A stretch of 56,815 nt of DNA from Bacteroidales bacterium (GCA_018400955.1 JAGYLH010000007.1:1-56815); one strand, 5' to 3'; counted from the stretch's first letter, positions 26,367 to 36,900 are shown. Numbers and translations: made by a program. Notes: generated by a model from the letters alone, not told the origin.

Positions 26367-26654
26367 ATGGCTGATACAAGTATCCTGGTTTCAGGCATTG
26401 AATACAAAATCAGGAAACTGATTGACAGCAACATACAGCTTAAATCGGAGACCGAAAGGTTAACAACGGAGAATAAATTACTTAACGATAAATTAAAAGA
26501 ACTGGAAGACATAAGAAGTCAATTAACACAACAAATCAACAAACACATCATTGCAAATTCACTAAATGGTGAGAAGGAAATCAAAGAAGGAAGAAAACTG
26601 ATAGGAGACTTAGTGCGGGAAATAGACCAATGCATTGCGCGGCTGAGCAAATGA
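26367..26654 (+). CDS. small coiled-coil protein upstream of zapA
   Basis: 95 residues, almost wholly helical with heptad-like spacing (IYK/LIDSNIQLKSETERLTTENKL, then LNDKLKELEDIRSQL). No signal peptide or membrane helix. It is 23 bases upstream of zapA under a shared promoter. In size, coiled-coil content and genetic neighbourhood it is like ZapB, the FtsZ-ring linker that binds ZapA. Sequence similarity to ZapB cannot be judged for coiled coils by eye, so the role is inferred from context. Confidence 0.75.
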   Translation: MADTSILVSGIEYKIRKLIDSNIQLKSETERLTTENKLLNDKLKELEDIRSQLTQQINKHIIANSLNGEKEIKEGRKLIGDLVREIDQCIARLSK

Positions 26655-26677
26655 GATAATTATTTTTTAATACATAC

Positions 26678-26965
26678 ATGGAAGAGTTTTCGATAAATAT
26701 AAGCATTGCAGACAGGCCTTACAGGCTTTCGGTTAAAAGATCGGACGAAGAAGCTGTGCGAGAAGCAGCTAAAATAATCAACGACCGGATCAAAGATTAT
26801 GCGCATGCTTATGCGTTTAACGATAAGCAAGATTTGTTGGCGATGGCGGCTCTGCAATATACATTGTCGGCTTTACGTTTTGAGAGGGATGTTGCTTATC
26901 GTGAAGACTCATTGGAACAAAAGCTAATGGAAATTGATACAGTTTTATCATCTCATTTGGACTGA
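26678..26965 (+). CDS. zapA: cell division protein ZapA
   Basis: 95 residues, the normal ZapA size. It binds FtsZ and cross-links protofilaments in the Z-ring. The N-terminal beta-strand region (SINISIADRPYRLSV) is followed by EEAVREAAKIINDRI and the long helix with QDLLAMAALQYTLSALRFER. It is followed by the structured RNA and rny, a neighbourhood that recurs in this phylum. Confidence 0.9.
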   Translation: MEEFSINISIADRPYRLSVKRSDEEAVREAAKIINDRIKDYAHAYAFNDKQDLLAMAALQYTLSALRFERDVAYREDSLEQKLMEIDTVLSSHLD

Positions 26966-26981
26966 TTGCGACCAAAAAACG

Positions 26982-27197
26982 TTCTTTGAAAAATATAGCC
27001 CGCTTAATTCAAATTCGATTGTAAACTCAACATTACAATAGTAAAGGGTTTGCTCAACGGTAACTAAAACAGGCCTCAATTACGCTTCGGCGGAATATCT
27101 GTGCAAACAGATCGGTGGAAGTTTGAATGACTTGGCGCCCAAAACGTGTCTAAGAGGAGTTTACTTACTCCTTTGAATTAATGCGGGCTTTTTTTAT
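26982..27197 (+). ncRNA. ssrS: 6S-like structured RNA with intrinsic terminator
   Basis: A long-range closing stem joins AGCCCGC-TTAATTC (26997-27010) to GAATTAA-T-GCGGGCT (27175-27189): 14 pairs with one bulge. After a symmetric 10/10-nt internal loop, GTAAACTC (27021-27028) pairs with GAGTTTAC (27157-27164). An apical hairpin ATCTGT-GCAA-ACAGAT lies at 27097-27112. A T-tract follows at 27190-27196, and a near-consensus -7 box (GTTCTTTG, 26981-26988) precedes. Length about 193 nt and the zapA-proximal position fit 6S RNA, which binds RNA polymerase as an open-promoter mimic. The family assignment was not checked with a covariance model. Confidence 0.75.
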
Positions 27198-27235
27198 TTC
27201 CTTCTTCCAGGTTTAAACAAAAAAGATTTAAAACT

Positions 27236-28783
27236 ATGGAAGAATCAATTATTTACATCGTCCTGGCACTTATTGTAGGTGCAGTTGCCAGCGCATTAAT
27301 CACAGCCACCATCCTGCGTAAAGCCGTACTGAAAAAGAGCCAGTTGGTTCTTGAAGAGGCCAGGGAGAAGGCCGAAGTGCTGAAAAAGGAAAAAATCCTA
27401 CAAGCAAAAGAGAAATTCCTGCAGCTGAAGTCAGAGCACGAAAAAGCAATCAACGAAAAGAACCAGCAAGTTCAGAAAGCCGAAAACAGGTTACAGCAAA
27501 AAGAGCAGTCCTTCTCCCAGAAAATGGAGGAACTGCAACGCAAACAAAAGGAATATAACGTACTCAAACAAAACCTCAGCAACCAACTCGAAATACTTAA
27601 CAAGCGACAGGCTGAGTTGGACAAAATGAACGAGGAGCGCATAAAGCAGCTTGAAACCATTTCGGCCATGTCGGCCACCGAGGCCAAAGAACAACTTATT
27701 GAAAGCATGCGCGATGAGGCCAATTCTGAAGCGATGGTGCTTGTGCGGGAAATTACAGATGAAGCCAAACTTACCGCCGCTACCGAAGCCAAAAAAATCG
27801 TTATTGAAACCATTCAGCGAACTGCTGCCGAGCACGCCATTGAAAACACAGTTACGGTTTTCAATATTGAAAGCGACGAAATAAAAGGGCGCATTATTGG
27901 TCGCGAAGGCCGCAATATACGTGCCCTGGAAGCACTCACCGGCATAGAAATTATCATTGACGACAGCCCGGATGCCATCTTGTTATCCGGCTTTGACCCC
28001 ATCCGCCGCGAAATAGCCCGCCTGTCGCTGCACAAATTGGTAACCGACGGACGTATCCATCCTGCCCGTATTGAAGAGGTTGTGAAAAAGACTGAAAAGC
28101 AGATTGAACAGGAAATTCTCGAAACAGGCAAGCGCACCGTAATCGACCTTGGCATTCACAACCTGCACACCGACCTCATCGTAATGATCGGTCGCATGAA
28201 ATACCGTTCATCCTATGGCCAAAACCTGTTGGCCCACTCCATTGAGGTAGCCAACCTGAGTGCCACCATGGCATCCGAACTCGGACTGAACACAAAAGCT
28301 GCCAAACGCGCCGGTATGTTGCACGATATTGGCAAAGTGGCCGAGAACGAAGCCGAGCTGCCCCATGCACTGCTGGGAATGAAAATTGCCGAAAAATACA
28401 AGGAGAAACCTGATATTTGCAATGCCATTGGAGCTCACCACGATGAAATTGAAATGGAAACCATGATTGCACCCATTGTGCAAGTGTGCGATGCCATTTC
28501 GGGAGCCCGCCCCGGTGCGCGCCGCGAAGTGGTTGAAGCCTATATCCAGAGACTCAAAAAATTGGAAGACCTGGCATTGTCTTACCCCGGTGTTGTTAAA
28601 ACCTATGCCATACAAGCTGGCCGTGAACTGCGCGTAATTGTTGGGGCCGACAGGGTAACCGATACCGATGCCGACAAGCTCGCTTATGACCTTTCGAGGA
28701 AAATTCAAACCGAAATGACCTATCCGGGACAGATTAAAATCACTGTTATCCGCGAAACAAGGGCCATAAGTTATGCCAAATAG
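27236..28783 (+). CDS. rny: ribonuclease Y
   Basis: 515 residues. RNase Y is a membrane-anchored endonuclease that starts mRNA decay. The order is standard: N-terminal membrane helix ([18 protein letters not shown]), a long charged coiled coil to about residue 200, a KH RNA-binding domain with [15 protein letters not shown], and an HD domain with MLHDIGK and HHDE. It starts 40 bases after the 6S-like RNA terminator. No separate promoter was recognised. Confidence 0.96.
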   Translation: MEESIIYIVLALIVGAVASALITATILRKAVLKKSQLVLEEAREKAEVLKKEKILQAKEKFLQLKSEHEKAINEKNQQVQKAENRLQQKEQSFSQKMEELQRKQKEYNVLKQNLSNQLEILNKRQAELDKMNEERIKQLETISAMSATEAKEQLIESMRDEANSEAMVLVREITDEAKLTAATEAKKIVIETIQRTAAEHAIENTVTVFNIESDEIKGRIIGREGRNIRALEALTGIEIIIDDSPDAILLSGFDPIRREIARLSLHKLVTDGRIHPARIEEVVKKTEKQIEQEILETGKRTVIDLGIHNLHTDLIVMIGRMKYRSSYGQNLLAHSIEVANLSATMASELGLNTKAAKRAGMLHDIGKVAENEAELPHALLGMKIAEKYKEKPDICNAIGAHHDEIEMETMIAPIVQVCDAISGARPGARREVVEAYIQRLKKLEDLALSYPGVVKTYAIQAGRELRVIVGADRVTDTDADKLAYDLSRKIQTEMTYPGQIKITVIRETRAISYAK

Positions 28784-28888
28784 CGCTATTTGAATATAAT
28801 TTTTTTTACAATTATTTAAGTCCTTGCATACGCAAGGCCGGTTTAGTGCTGCACTAATTGTGTTATTAACTAATTAACCTTAACCATT

Positions 28889-29377
28889 ATGAAAAAACTC
28901 ACAGCAATTATTCTTCTATTATTCTCAACCTCCATGCTTTTCGCACAAAGCCCGGTAGGGGAAAACGGCAAGCAACTCAACTTTGGGACAGGATTGTCTT
29001 CATGGGGTTTGCCGCTATACATTGGTATGGATTTCGGTGTTCACCAGGACATTACTGTCGGATTCAATTTTAGCTTTCGTCAACAATCAGGCTCAGGCTA
29101 CCGCAACAATGTAACCGGTTTATTTGGCAACGCCAATTACCACTTCAACAGCATCCTCGAACTGCCGCGCGAATGGAATGTGTATGCCGGCCTTAGCCTT
29201 GGTTATTATATTTGGGGCCTGGATACAAATTATATTGGCAAATCAGCATCGGGTATAGGCTTGAACGGCCAAGTTGGTGGCCGCTACTTCTTTAACGACA
29301 AGTGGGGCATCAACCTCGAACTGGGTGGTGGCAATGTTGCTGCCGGAGGAAGAATCGGGGCCACGTTGCGGTTATAG
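28889..29377 (+). CDS. small outer-membrane beta-barrel protein
   Basis: 162 residues with a signal peptide (LTAIILLLFSTSMLFAQ region). The rest alternates hydrophobic and polar residues with Gly and aromatic anchors (LYIGMDFGVHQDITVGFNFS, WNVYAGLSLGYYIWG, GINLELGGGNVAAGGRIG) and ends in an aromatic-poor GATLRL strand. This is the pattern of an eight-stranded OmpW/OmpA-type barrel with no extra domain. Function unknown. A terminator-like hairpin follows at 29441-29462. Confidence 0.8.
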   Translation: MKKLTAIILLLFSTSMLFAQSPVGENGKQLNFGTGLSSWGLPLYIGMDFGVHQDITVGFNFSFRQQSGSGYRNNVTGLFGNANYHFNSILELPREWNVYAGLSLGYYIWGLDTNYIGKSASGIGLNGQVGGRYFFNDKWGINLELGGGNVAAGGRIGATLRL

Positions 29378-29440
29378 GCTTTATGGTAAAAGCCCGAAAC
29401 GAATCCGATTTTATTAAAGAGCAGATGTAGGTCGGATATT

Positions 29441-29462
29441 CGACCCCTACGGGGGCGTTTTT
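29441..29462 (+). terminator. terminator-like hairpin after the beta-barrel gene
   Basis: CGACCCC-TAC-GGGGGCG followed by TTTTT. One A-G mismatch in the stem. 63 bases after the stop codon. It overlaps a second palindromic arrangement starting at GTAGGTCG (29427), so it may itself be repeat-derived. Confidence 0.6.
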
Positions 29463-29476
29463 CTGTTTGGTGTTGT

Positions 29477-29623
29477 TTGCTATAAATATGCAATCCCTCT
29501 GGGATTGATTGGGTTTGTATTGAATATAAACATGTTATATCGAGTACAAAGTTTAACAGTGCTGAATTTGTGGAACTTATTTCTACCGCCAATGACTCCA
29601 GCGGAGTCAAATATCTATAGCAA
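29477..29623. repeat. inverted doublet of 31-bp REP-like units (REPIN-like)
   Basis: Unit 1 (29477-29507, plus) is TTGCTATAAATAT, a base, and a palindrome CAATCCC-TCT-GGGATTG. Unit 2 (29593-29623, minus) is TTGCTATAGATAT, a base, and a palindrome TGACTCC-GCT-GGAGTCA. The heads match at 12 of 13 bases, the total lengths are equal, and they face each other 85 bp apart. This is the design of REP doublets that are mobilised by RAYT transposases; none is encoded in the window. Confidence 0.7.
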
Positions 29624-29844
29624 TAAAAAAATCCTCTATTCCGACTCCAGCGTCGTATGGTATTAAAGCAATCATCCAATGCAAAAACAGCAAACAATAA
29701 GATGCCCCTCCCTTTTAGCTTCTTTGAATAAAAACTCAAATTCCTTTATTATGCTATAAATGAATGATCTAAGAGCCAATTGTTGCATATTAACAACTTG
29801 AGCTTTTTATGGATGCTTGCTCATTTGTTGCAAAAAACAACAAG

Positions 29845-32514
29845 TTATAAAGGAATTTTAAATTTCATCACAACTTCACCCGTTTCTTTATTTACAGACA
29901 CACTTTGATTGCTGATCCCCATGTCTTTCCCGGTTGTCATTTTGAAAAGCCCTGACAGGAACTGCATGCCGCTGTTCATAACGTTTTCCATTTCTGAAAT
30001 TGCTTCCTGAGGGCTTACAGTTTGCTGAGGTTCAGCAGTAACTTCTTTCGGGTCACCAGTTGTTTCAAAACCTTCGAATGTATCCTCTTCCATCGGGCTT
30101 GCTGTCTCTTCGTCGGGAAATAAAGTCAGAGGAGCCAATGTCTCTATGTCAGTTTCGTCTTGGCTGGAAAGCACTTCTGCCTTTTCGTTTTCAAGAATGA
30201 ATGATTCCAGCTGTTGGATAAACTGGGAACGGCCTTTGGTGGTAAAATCAACGAAATTGGTCTGGTTTTCACCACCCAAAACTCCTTCAAACAGGTTCTG
30301 CTTTACTAGTAAACCGGCAGCTATTTGTTCTTCAATCGAGTTTTTCGTAATGAAGTTAATGATTGTCAGGTTGTTGCTTTTTTGCCCCAAGCGATCAATG
30401 CGTCCGATTCGCTGGTTTTTCTTGGCCGGGTTCCAAGGTAGTTCAAAGTTAATAAGGGTATCAGCAATTTGTAGGTTAAGGCCTGATCCACCGGCTTCGG
30501 TTGACAAAAACACTTTACAATGCGGATTGGTCTCAAATTTTCTGATGAGTTCGCCGCGTAGTTTTACTGGCACACTTCCGTTTAATTCAGCAAAACCAAT
30601 GTTATTTTCCCTTAGCATCTGTCCGATAAGTTTATGAACCTTAATCCACTCGGAGAAAATGATAATCTTTTTTTCTGTGTTTTGCAGGTCAAATTGTTCG
30701 AGTAGGATGTGTTTAAGTTCATCCAGTTTTGGGGCATCATTTGTGTGTTCGTCCACCAAATAGGTCGAATCGCAGACCATCCGCATTTTCGATAGCAACA
30801 GCATCAACTTTTGGAGATCAAAAGGGGTCATAAATTTTTTCCTGATGATGCTTGCTATCCCTCTGGCATAAGACCCGTGAAAATCGCTTTGGAGGCCCGT
30901 AAGGCGAACAGGCACATCAATTTGACTTACATTGGGTAATTGTTCCAGCACATGACGTTTTTCGCGGCGAAGGAGCAAAGGCTCCAGTTGTTTGTTCAGC
31001 TTGTTTAGGTTATAGTACCCATTGATTTTGTTATGTTTTACCGGGTCGAAAAGGCAATATTGATAGGAAAACTCCCACAATGGCCCAAAGAAATTTGGAT
31101 CGATGGCACTTACAACCGAAAAAATATCTATCAGCTTGTTTTCTAAGGGTGTGCCGGTGATAGCAAGCACATGCTTAAACTGCAATTTACTAATTGAGGC
31201 TGCTGTTTTTGTTTCATAATTTTTGATGCGTTGTGCTTCGTCAAGAATCAAAAATTCAAAGCCGGCATCGTTGATTTCGTGTTTATCGCGCACAATGGCT
31301 TCATAGTTGACAATAAAAAATAGAGACTCTTTGCTGTTGTATTGTTCTTTTCTTTCTTGCGGCCCACCTTGGATGACAATTGCTTTTTCGTCCGTAAACT
31401 TTTCAACTTCCTTTTTCCACTGCTCTTTTAATGAGGCGGGGCAAACAACCAAAACCTTTTCGAATCCAAAGATTTGCTTTTTCATAATAGCTGTACCGAT
31501 GGCCTGGATTGTTTTGCCCAGCCCCATTTCGTCGGCAATTATGGCCGCTTTCCTGAAAAGGGCAAATTCGATCCCTTTTTGCTGGTAGTCGAAAAGCGAA
31601 ATCTTGAGCATTGAAAAATCAGGCTTATATAGGTGCGACAATTCTCCCAGCATTTTTTCATCAAATGCAGCCTCTATTTTTTCCTGTACTTCGGGCCTGA
31701 TCTTAATCAATTGGAAATCTGGGGCTTCTTCAATGAAACCCAGAAACGACAAGAGGTCGGCATATTCAATATGCTTGTTTTTGCCAAAATACCGGGAAAT
31801 TAGCAGCAACTCATTTTCCGGCAAAGGGTAAGGGTAGCGCCAGGTAATTTTGTAATCATTGAGGGGATCGCAGTACACTTCGATAAAAGGGAAGGTCTTG
31901 TCGAGCCGGTCAAACAATTCTTTGTTTTCCCTTAAGGCTTTGAAAGCGAACATCAGGTGCTTGGTGGTCCCTAATTTGTTATGGCGCGAATCCATGCTGT
32001 CGCTATAGCCAGTTTCATTTTCAAAATCGCGAAGGAAAATTTTATATTTAACGCCGTTTTCGTTGGTCAACACGTGGTCGCCATAGATATTTGTTGCCCA
32101 ATCGATCTGATAAATCGCTTTTTCAGCTTTTAGCAACCTTTCTTTCAAAACCCGTTTAATCATTCCATCACGGGTGTATTTTTTATGTTCATTATGTGCT
32201 TTTGGATCAAGGAAACTTAGTTCATTTTGTGTTTGTAGGAGGCAGGCATGGGTGTTCCGGTCCCATGGCACTTGTTCATTGTGTTTAAAAGGTAACACAA
32301 TATCATCTTGAAAATCAAGGATATATTCCATTTGTTTTGTGCCATATTGCGAATTGACAAAGAGTTCGAAACGTGCAGCTGATTGCGTTAACACCTGACA
32401 ATCACTATTGTTGTAAATGATTTCACCAAAAGCAAGTTCGGTTTTATCCATGTTTGCTTGGTTTGTTTCAATTTGCTTTTCTACCAGTTTTGAAAGTGCT
32501 GTTTTCATTGACAA
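29845..32514 (-). CDS. SNF2-family DEAD/DEAH-box helicase
   Basis: 889 residues. The SNF2 ATPase has DEMGLGKTIQAIG (about residue 326) and LDEAQRIKN (about 422); the second helicase lobe has STEAGGSGLNLQ and QRIGRIDRLGQ. The N-terminal 320 residues have no SWIM or zinc finger that I can see. The last 130 residues are acidic, Glu/Thr-rich and end in VNKETGEVVMKFKIPL. It is expected to move along double-stranded DNA and displace proteins such as RNA polymerase. No restriction or phage-defence gene is adjacent, so a defence role is not supported. Confidence 0.9.
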   Translation of the reverse strand: MSMKTALSKLVEKQIETNQANMDKTELAFGEIIYNNSDCQVLTQSAARFELFVNSQYGTKQMEYILDFQDDIVLPFKHNEQVPWDRNTHACLLQTQNELSFLDPKAHNEHKKYTRDGMIKRVLKERLLKAEKAIYQIDWATNIYGDHVLTNENGVKYKIFLRDFENETGYSDSMDSRHNKLGTTKHLMFAFKALRENKELFDRLDKTFPFIEVYCDPLNDYKITWRYPYPLPENELLLISRYFGKNKHIEYADLLSFLGFIEEAPDFQLIKIRPEVQEKIEAAFDEKMLGELSHLYKPDFSMLKISLFDYQQKGIEFALFRKAAIIADEMGLGKTIQAIGTAIMKKQIFGFEKVLVVCPASLKEQWKKEVEKFTDEKAIVIQGGPQERKEQYNSKESLFFIVNYEAIVRDKHEINDAGFEFLILDEAQRIKNYETKTAASISKLQFKHVLAITGTPLENKLIDIFSVVSAIDPNFFGPLWEFSYQYCLFDPVKHNKINGYYNLNKLNKQLEPLLLRREKRHVLEQLPNVSQIDVPVRLTGLQSDFHGSYARGIASIIRKKFMTPFDLQKLMLLLSKMRMVCDSTYLVDEHTNDAPKLDELKHILLEQFDLQNTEKKIIIFSEWIKVHKLIGQMLRENNIGFAELNGSVPVKLRGELIRKFETNPHCKVFLSTEAGGSGLNLQIADTLINFELPWNPAKKNQRIGRIDRLGQKSNNLTIINFITKNSIEEQIAAGLLVKQNLFEGVLGGENQTNFVDFTTKGRSQFIQQLESFILENEKAEVLSSQDETDIETLAPLTLFPDEETASPMEEDTFEGFETTGDPKEVTAEPQQTVSPQEAISEMENVMNSGMQFLSGLFKMTTGKDMGISNQSVSVNKETGEVVMKFKIPL

Positions 32515-32562
32515 AAGTGTATTTATTAAAAATAGGAGTTATAACTAAAAGCAAAAACTATC

Positions 32563-33777
32563 TCAGCGATTCTTCAGCATGCCTTCTACCCGCTCAAAAC
32601 GGCCATCCACCAGTGTCGGTTCAAGGTTTAACAATTTTGCCATCAAGGGATACAGGTCGATGGTATAAAATGGCTCCTGTGTGTGGTTGGATTTAAAATC
32701 AGGGCCTTCGGCATAAAAAATGGCATGCATATCCTCAAAAGCATTGTCGAAACCATGGGCAGCATTTGAGTAATAGGGCGTCCACGACCAGTTGATGGTC
32801 CAGCCATTTTCGGCAACAAGGATCAGGTCGTGGGCGCGCACATGGGTTCCGTGGTGCAGGCGTTCGGGCACTTCGCCATGTTTCCACACATGCAGGTTGT
32901 CCACTTTTTTCAAATCTTCATACACCTGATCAATATAGCCTTCTTTCACCTTGATATTCATGGTGGGGTTCCAGCCATCAATGAGGGCTATCATTGAGGT
33001 ATCAATATGTTGGTCAAGAATGACTTGCCTGTCGGGCGAAAGATTGGCCATGCCGTGGTCCGAAACGATGATAAAATTTATTTGATCGGCATGCGGCAAT
33101 GTTTTTATTTTGTTTCTGAAAACACCTACAAGGCTGTCGAGTCGCTCAATAACAGGCTTTAAGCTGTCGCCATCCGGGCCATAGCGGTGCCCGCTCGAAT
33201 CGGGTTCATCAAAATACCACATCACCAGTTGGGGCCGGTCTTTTTCGGGTAATCCGAGCCAATGGATTACCGTATCGAGGCGTTGTTCATAGGGGAAGTT
33301 GTGGTCGTAGCGTTTCCAATAAGTTGGCCTGATGCCTTGCACATCTGCCTCGCTGCCCACCCAAAAAAAGGTGGCCGTCTTCATGTTTTGTTTTTCTGCC
33401 GTTACCCAAATGGGTTCGCCGCCGTAGAATTTGCCATCTTCCACCGTTGAGCGGTCGCCTTTGTTGAAGTCGGCATCCAGGTCGGGGGCATAAAAGCGGT
33501 TTACCAATATGCCGTGCTTGTCGGGGTGCAGGCCGGTAGCCATGGTATAATGACTGGCAAAGGTGGTGGTAGGGAAACTTGGGATAAAGCGCTTAGCCCT
33601 CACACCGTTTGTTGCTATGGCATCCAAATTGGGTGTTTCAGCCTTTTCAGGGTAATCCCAGCGGAAGCCGTCCATAGAAAGGACAACCAGATAATGATGC
33701 TCTTCTTGGTCTTTTTGAGAGCATGATGCCATACCTAAAAGAATCAAGGCGTAGAATAAAAGGTGTAATTTCTTCAT
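32563..33777 (-). CDS. ectonucleotide pyrophosphatase/phosphodiesterase, lipoprotein
   Basis: 404 residues. Lipidation at Cys19 (LLGMASC). The alkaline-phosphatase-like core has metal-binding DGFRWDY (Asp36), the nucleophile Thr72 in FPTTTFASHYTMATGLHPDKHG, and further metal ligands in DEPDSSGHRYG, VSDHGMA and AHGFDN. It hydrolyses nucleotide or phosphodiester bonds outside the inner membrane. With the CpdB-like enzyme, the PNP and the deaminase it suggests use of external nucleotides. A -7 box lies 24 bp upstream. Confidence 0.9.
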   Translation of the reverse strand: MKKLHLLFYALILLGMASCSQKDQEEHHYLVVLSMDGFRWDYPEKAETPNLDAIATNGVRAKRFIPSFPTTTFASHYTMATGLHPDKHGILVNRFYAPDLDADFNKGDRSTVEDGKFYGGEPIWVTAEKQNMKTATFFWVGSEADVQGIRPTYWKRYDHNFPYEQRLDTVIHWLGLPEKDRPQLVMWYFDEPDSSGHRYGPDGDSLKPVIERLDSLVGVFRNKIKTLPHADQINFIIVSDHGMANLSPDRQVILDQHIDTSMIALIDGWNPTMNIKVKEGYIDQVYEDLKKVDNLHVWKHGEVPERLHHGTHVRAHDLILVAENGWTINWSWTPYYSNAAHGFDNAFEDMHAIFYAEGPDFKSNHTQEPFYTIDLYPLMAKLLNLEPTLVDGRFERVEGMLKNR

Positions 33778-33800
33778 TTTTTTGATATTACTATATTTGA

Positions 33801-33808
33801 CAAAACTA
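33801..33808 (-). promoter_or_regulatory. -7 box TAGTTTTG for the pyrophosphatase gene
   Basis: Exact TAnnTTTG on the minus strand, 23 bases before the ATG at 33777. Confidence 0.5.
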
Positions 33809-33869
33809 AATAAAACAGGACAACCTTGCAGCTGTCATCTTGAAAAGGGCAAGTGATTTTTCCATTAAG

Positions 33870-33910
33870 ACAAATCCCTGCTAAGGTCGAGTGCCTTAAC
33901 AGGGATTTGT
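33870..33910 (-). terminator. long hairpin after the Oar-type receptor gene
   Basis: ACAAATCCCTG (33870-33880) pairs with CAGGGATTTGT (33900-33910), and TAAGG with CCTTA inside; loop TCGAGTG. It starts 50 bases past the receptor stop. The minus strand lacks a strong T-tract, so it may act as a terminator or an mRNA 3' stabiliser. Confidence 0.5.
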
Positions 33911-33959
33911 AGGATTACTTTTCAGGAAATTCTCCTTTTTTTGAGGAATTTCTCAAAGC

Positions 33960-36900
33960 TTAGTTAAACATATAGCGTAAACCAAGGAGCATGCTCCAGC
34001 GTGAGCTCAAGCCAGCAATATTAAACCTGTCCATACCTACCTCGTCTTGTCTGAAAGTGAAAGTTGGGGTAGTGCCATCGGCCTCATAGCCTTCGAACTG
34101 GTAGAGGTAATAGTTGTTGAAGTCGCCCGGAATGGTGTAAATGGTTCCCCATTCGTTGTTAATCATATTGCTGAAGTTTTTGATATCCAATGAGACTTGG
34201 AATTTATGGGTTTGTCCGCTAAAGGTCATTCCAAAGTCCTGACGAATGGCCAGGTCAAAAATTGTAGCGAAGGGTGACCAGGCACCGTTTTTCTCAGCAT
34301 AGTTGCCCCTGTTTGCGCTCAGATACTTGTCGTCTTCGATTACTGCATTCAGGTTAGACCATTGTTGTGCAGCAGTTACAGTGTTCTCACCAACGGTGTA
34401 ATCAACCAGGTTGATATCAGCCTCTGATGCGGGTATATAAACCAAACTCCTGTTGGCGCTTGTACTACCACGTTCCTGGTTCAGGTTGCGTGCATTAGAG
34501 CCTGCGATAATGTATGAATAAGGATTACCTGATTGACCATTTACAAACAGGGAGAAAGTGGTTTTGTTGTTACCATCGGCAGTCCAGTCAATGGCATAGG
34601 TGAGTGAGGAAAGTACGCGGTGACCTACAGCAAAGTCGGAACGGCCAAACTCGGCATTGTTACGGCCATTGATGTTCACCTGACCCCTCCATTGTGAGGA
34701 GTTTTGCGAGGAAGTTCCTTCGCTCAAGGCATAGGAGTCGCCGTATGAATATGCCAGCAAAGCAGTTAAGCCAAAGCCAAATTTCTTCGCAAATGATGCA
34801 GAGAGGTTGTATCCATATCCTTCGGATGTATTTGTTGCCAAATATACAGCAGAATAAGTCGGATCAATACTTTGATTCACATATATATTCCTGTTATCAG
34901 GTGTTCCTGTCCATGAAAAGTCAACTTCTGGATCGGAGTTGATATTGGTGTAGAGAATATTGTTCAAGGTCTTGGTGTACAGACCTTCAAAAGTGGCTGA
35001 AATTCCACCGGGAAGCACTACATCATAAGCCAGGTTACCCCTTAGCACCTGTGGGTATTTGAAATCATCAGCAAAAAGGTCCATTTGTCCTGACGGTACT
35101 GTGAAATTGGGGTTGGTATATTGTTGATCCCACTCGGGAATAAAGTTAATATCGCCATCGATATCGTTGGTGGTAACACCACCAAGAGTGAGTCCATTGT
35201 TATTAAACATCGCACCCGGCCATACGAAAGGAATGCGGCTGGTAAAGATACCGGCACCACCACGCAATACATTGCGTCCATCTCCAGATACATCATAGCT
35301 AAATCCTACACGGGGTGAGAACATGATTTGGCCGTCAGGTGCTTTACCTGCTTGTGTGTTGTTAGCAATGTCGTACTTAGCACGAATTGCAGGTAATGCG
35401 GTTTGATTAAAGTAGGTATCTTCAACAGGATCAGAGGTGATTATGGGCATATCAATTCTCAAGCCTAAGGTCACAGTCAACTGGCTGTTGACAGACCATT
35501 CGTCCTGACCATAAATACCAAACTGCATGGCATTAAAGTCAGCAGCAGCAGCGGATGCATCACCGGTAAGGTTATCAACCAATGAATAAGTGCGGTTGTA
35601 ACGATAAGCAGGGTTGCCAGCAATGAAATCATCAATACTTGAAAACCTGTAGGTTCCAAAGTTTTGGCGGATGAAGATATTGAAAATGCTGTAAAACTCA
35701 TTGTGTGTACCAATGGTGATTTTGTGGGCTCCTTTGTAGATATTGAAGTTGTTTGTAATTGACAGGATGTCTTGATCGAGACGGTTACCAGTTGAGAACT
35801 CTTCTGATCCGAAACGGATAAGACCACTATTGGCATCATCAATATAGACATAGGGGAAGTTTTGCTCCAGGGGATTGCGGTCGTCAAGAACCCTGACAAA
35901 ACTTAAAATCAAATTGTTTGAGTACTCAGCACCAAAACGTGAGTTTAACTCCAGTGCTGTTGAGTTGGTTGTGCTTGGGAAATAAATACCGTTGTTGGAG
36001 AAATTCACAGTTCTGCTGTTGCCGGCAAACCTATTAAACTGCTCAGCTTTGGTGTATTGGTGACGCAAGGTCAGGCGGTGGTCGCTGTTAATGTTGTAGT
36101 CAAGCTTACCAAAGAACTTTACGCCATCAAGGTTTAATGTGGTATTACCGAAGGTTCCCGGGTCATAGTTGTAGCTATCGATCAGATGGTTGCGTAATCT
36201 ATTGAGGTCATCAACCGAAGCACGTCCTTCCACAGAAGTGTATTCTTCAATTTCAAACGGCCTGGGGGTTTCATCCTTTTGGATTTCAAAATTCATAAAG
36301 AAGAACAATTTATCTTCTATGATAGGTCCGCCTAGTGAAGCGCCATAAGCCAATTCAGAAAAATCAGCCACTTTTTCGCGCTCAATATCCAGACGGTTGG
36401 CCAATACACCATTGGTTTTGCCTACCATATTCTGATTACGCATATAAGTGTATGCTGTACCCTTGAAGGTGTTGGTTCCTGATTTAGTAACTGCGTTGAT
36501 ACCACCACCGGCAAAACCACCAAGTGTTACGTCATATGGTGAGAGTACTACCTGTAACTGGTCGATAATGTCAACACTAAATGGTGTGATTCCTGTTTGG
36601 CCACCGTTTGTACCTGAAGAGGCAAGTCCAAATACATCGTTATTAACAGCACCATCAATGTAAATTGCATTGTAGCGGTTGTTAACACCGGCAAAGCTAA
36701 TGCCTCCACCGTAAGCCCCTGATTGTGGTGTAAGCCTGAGAAAGTCGTTCAGGTTGCGGTCAGCAGATGGTGAGTCGCGCAAAACATCACTATTGATGCG
36801 TGTACTTGTACCTGTGTTTTCACCAACTGAACCTGCTTTTGCAATTACAAACACCTCATCCAGTTCAATACCAGTTTCGGCAAGGGTAATCCGCAGGTTT

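Larger units (their letters stand above)
29378..29844. other. convergent intergenic region, 467 bp, with repeats
   Basis: Contains the terminator hairpin (29441-29462), an inverted doublet of 31-bp REP-like units (29477-29623) and a partial third palindrome CGAC-TCCAGC-GTCG (29642-29655). No gene was recognised. Confidence 0.6.

Noticed and set aside
29845-32514. SNF2 helicase as part of a phage-defence system
   Set aside because: No nuclease, phospholipase or other defence partner gene lies beside it; neighbours are a pyrophosphatase and a beta-barrel protein.
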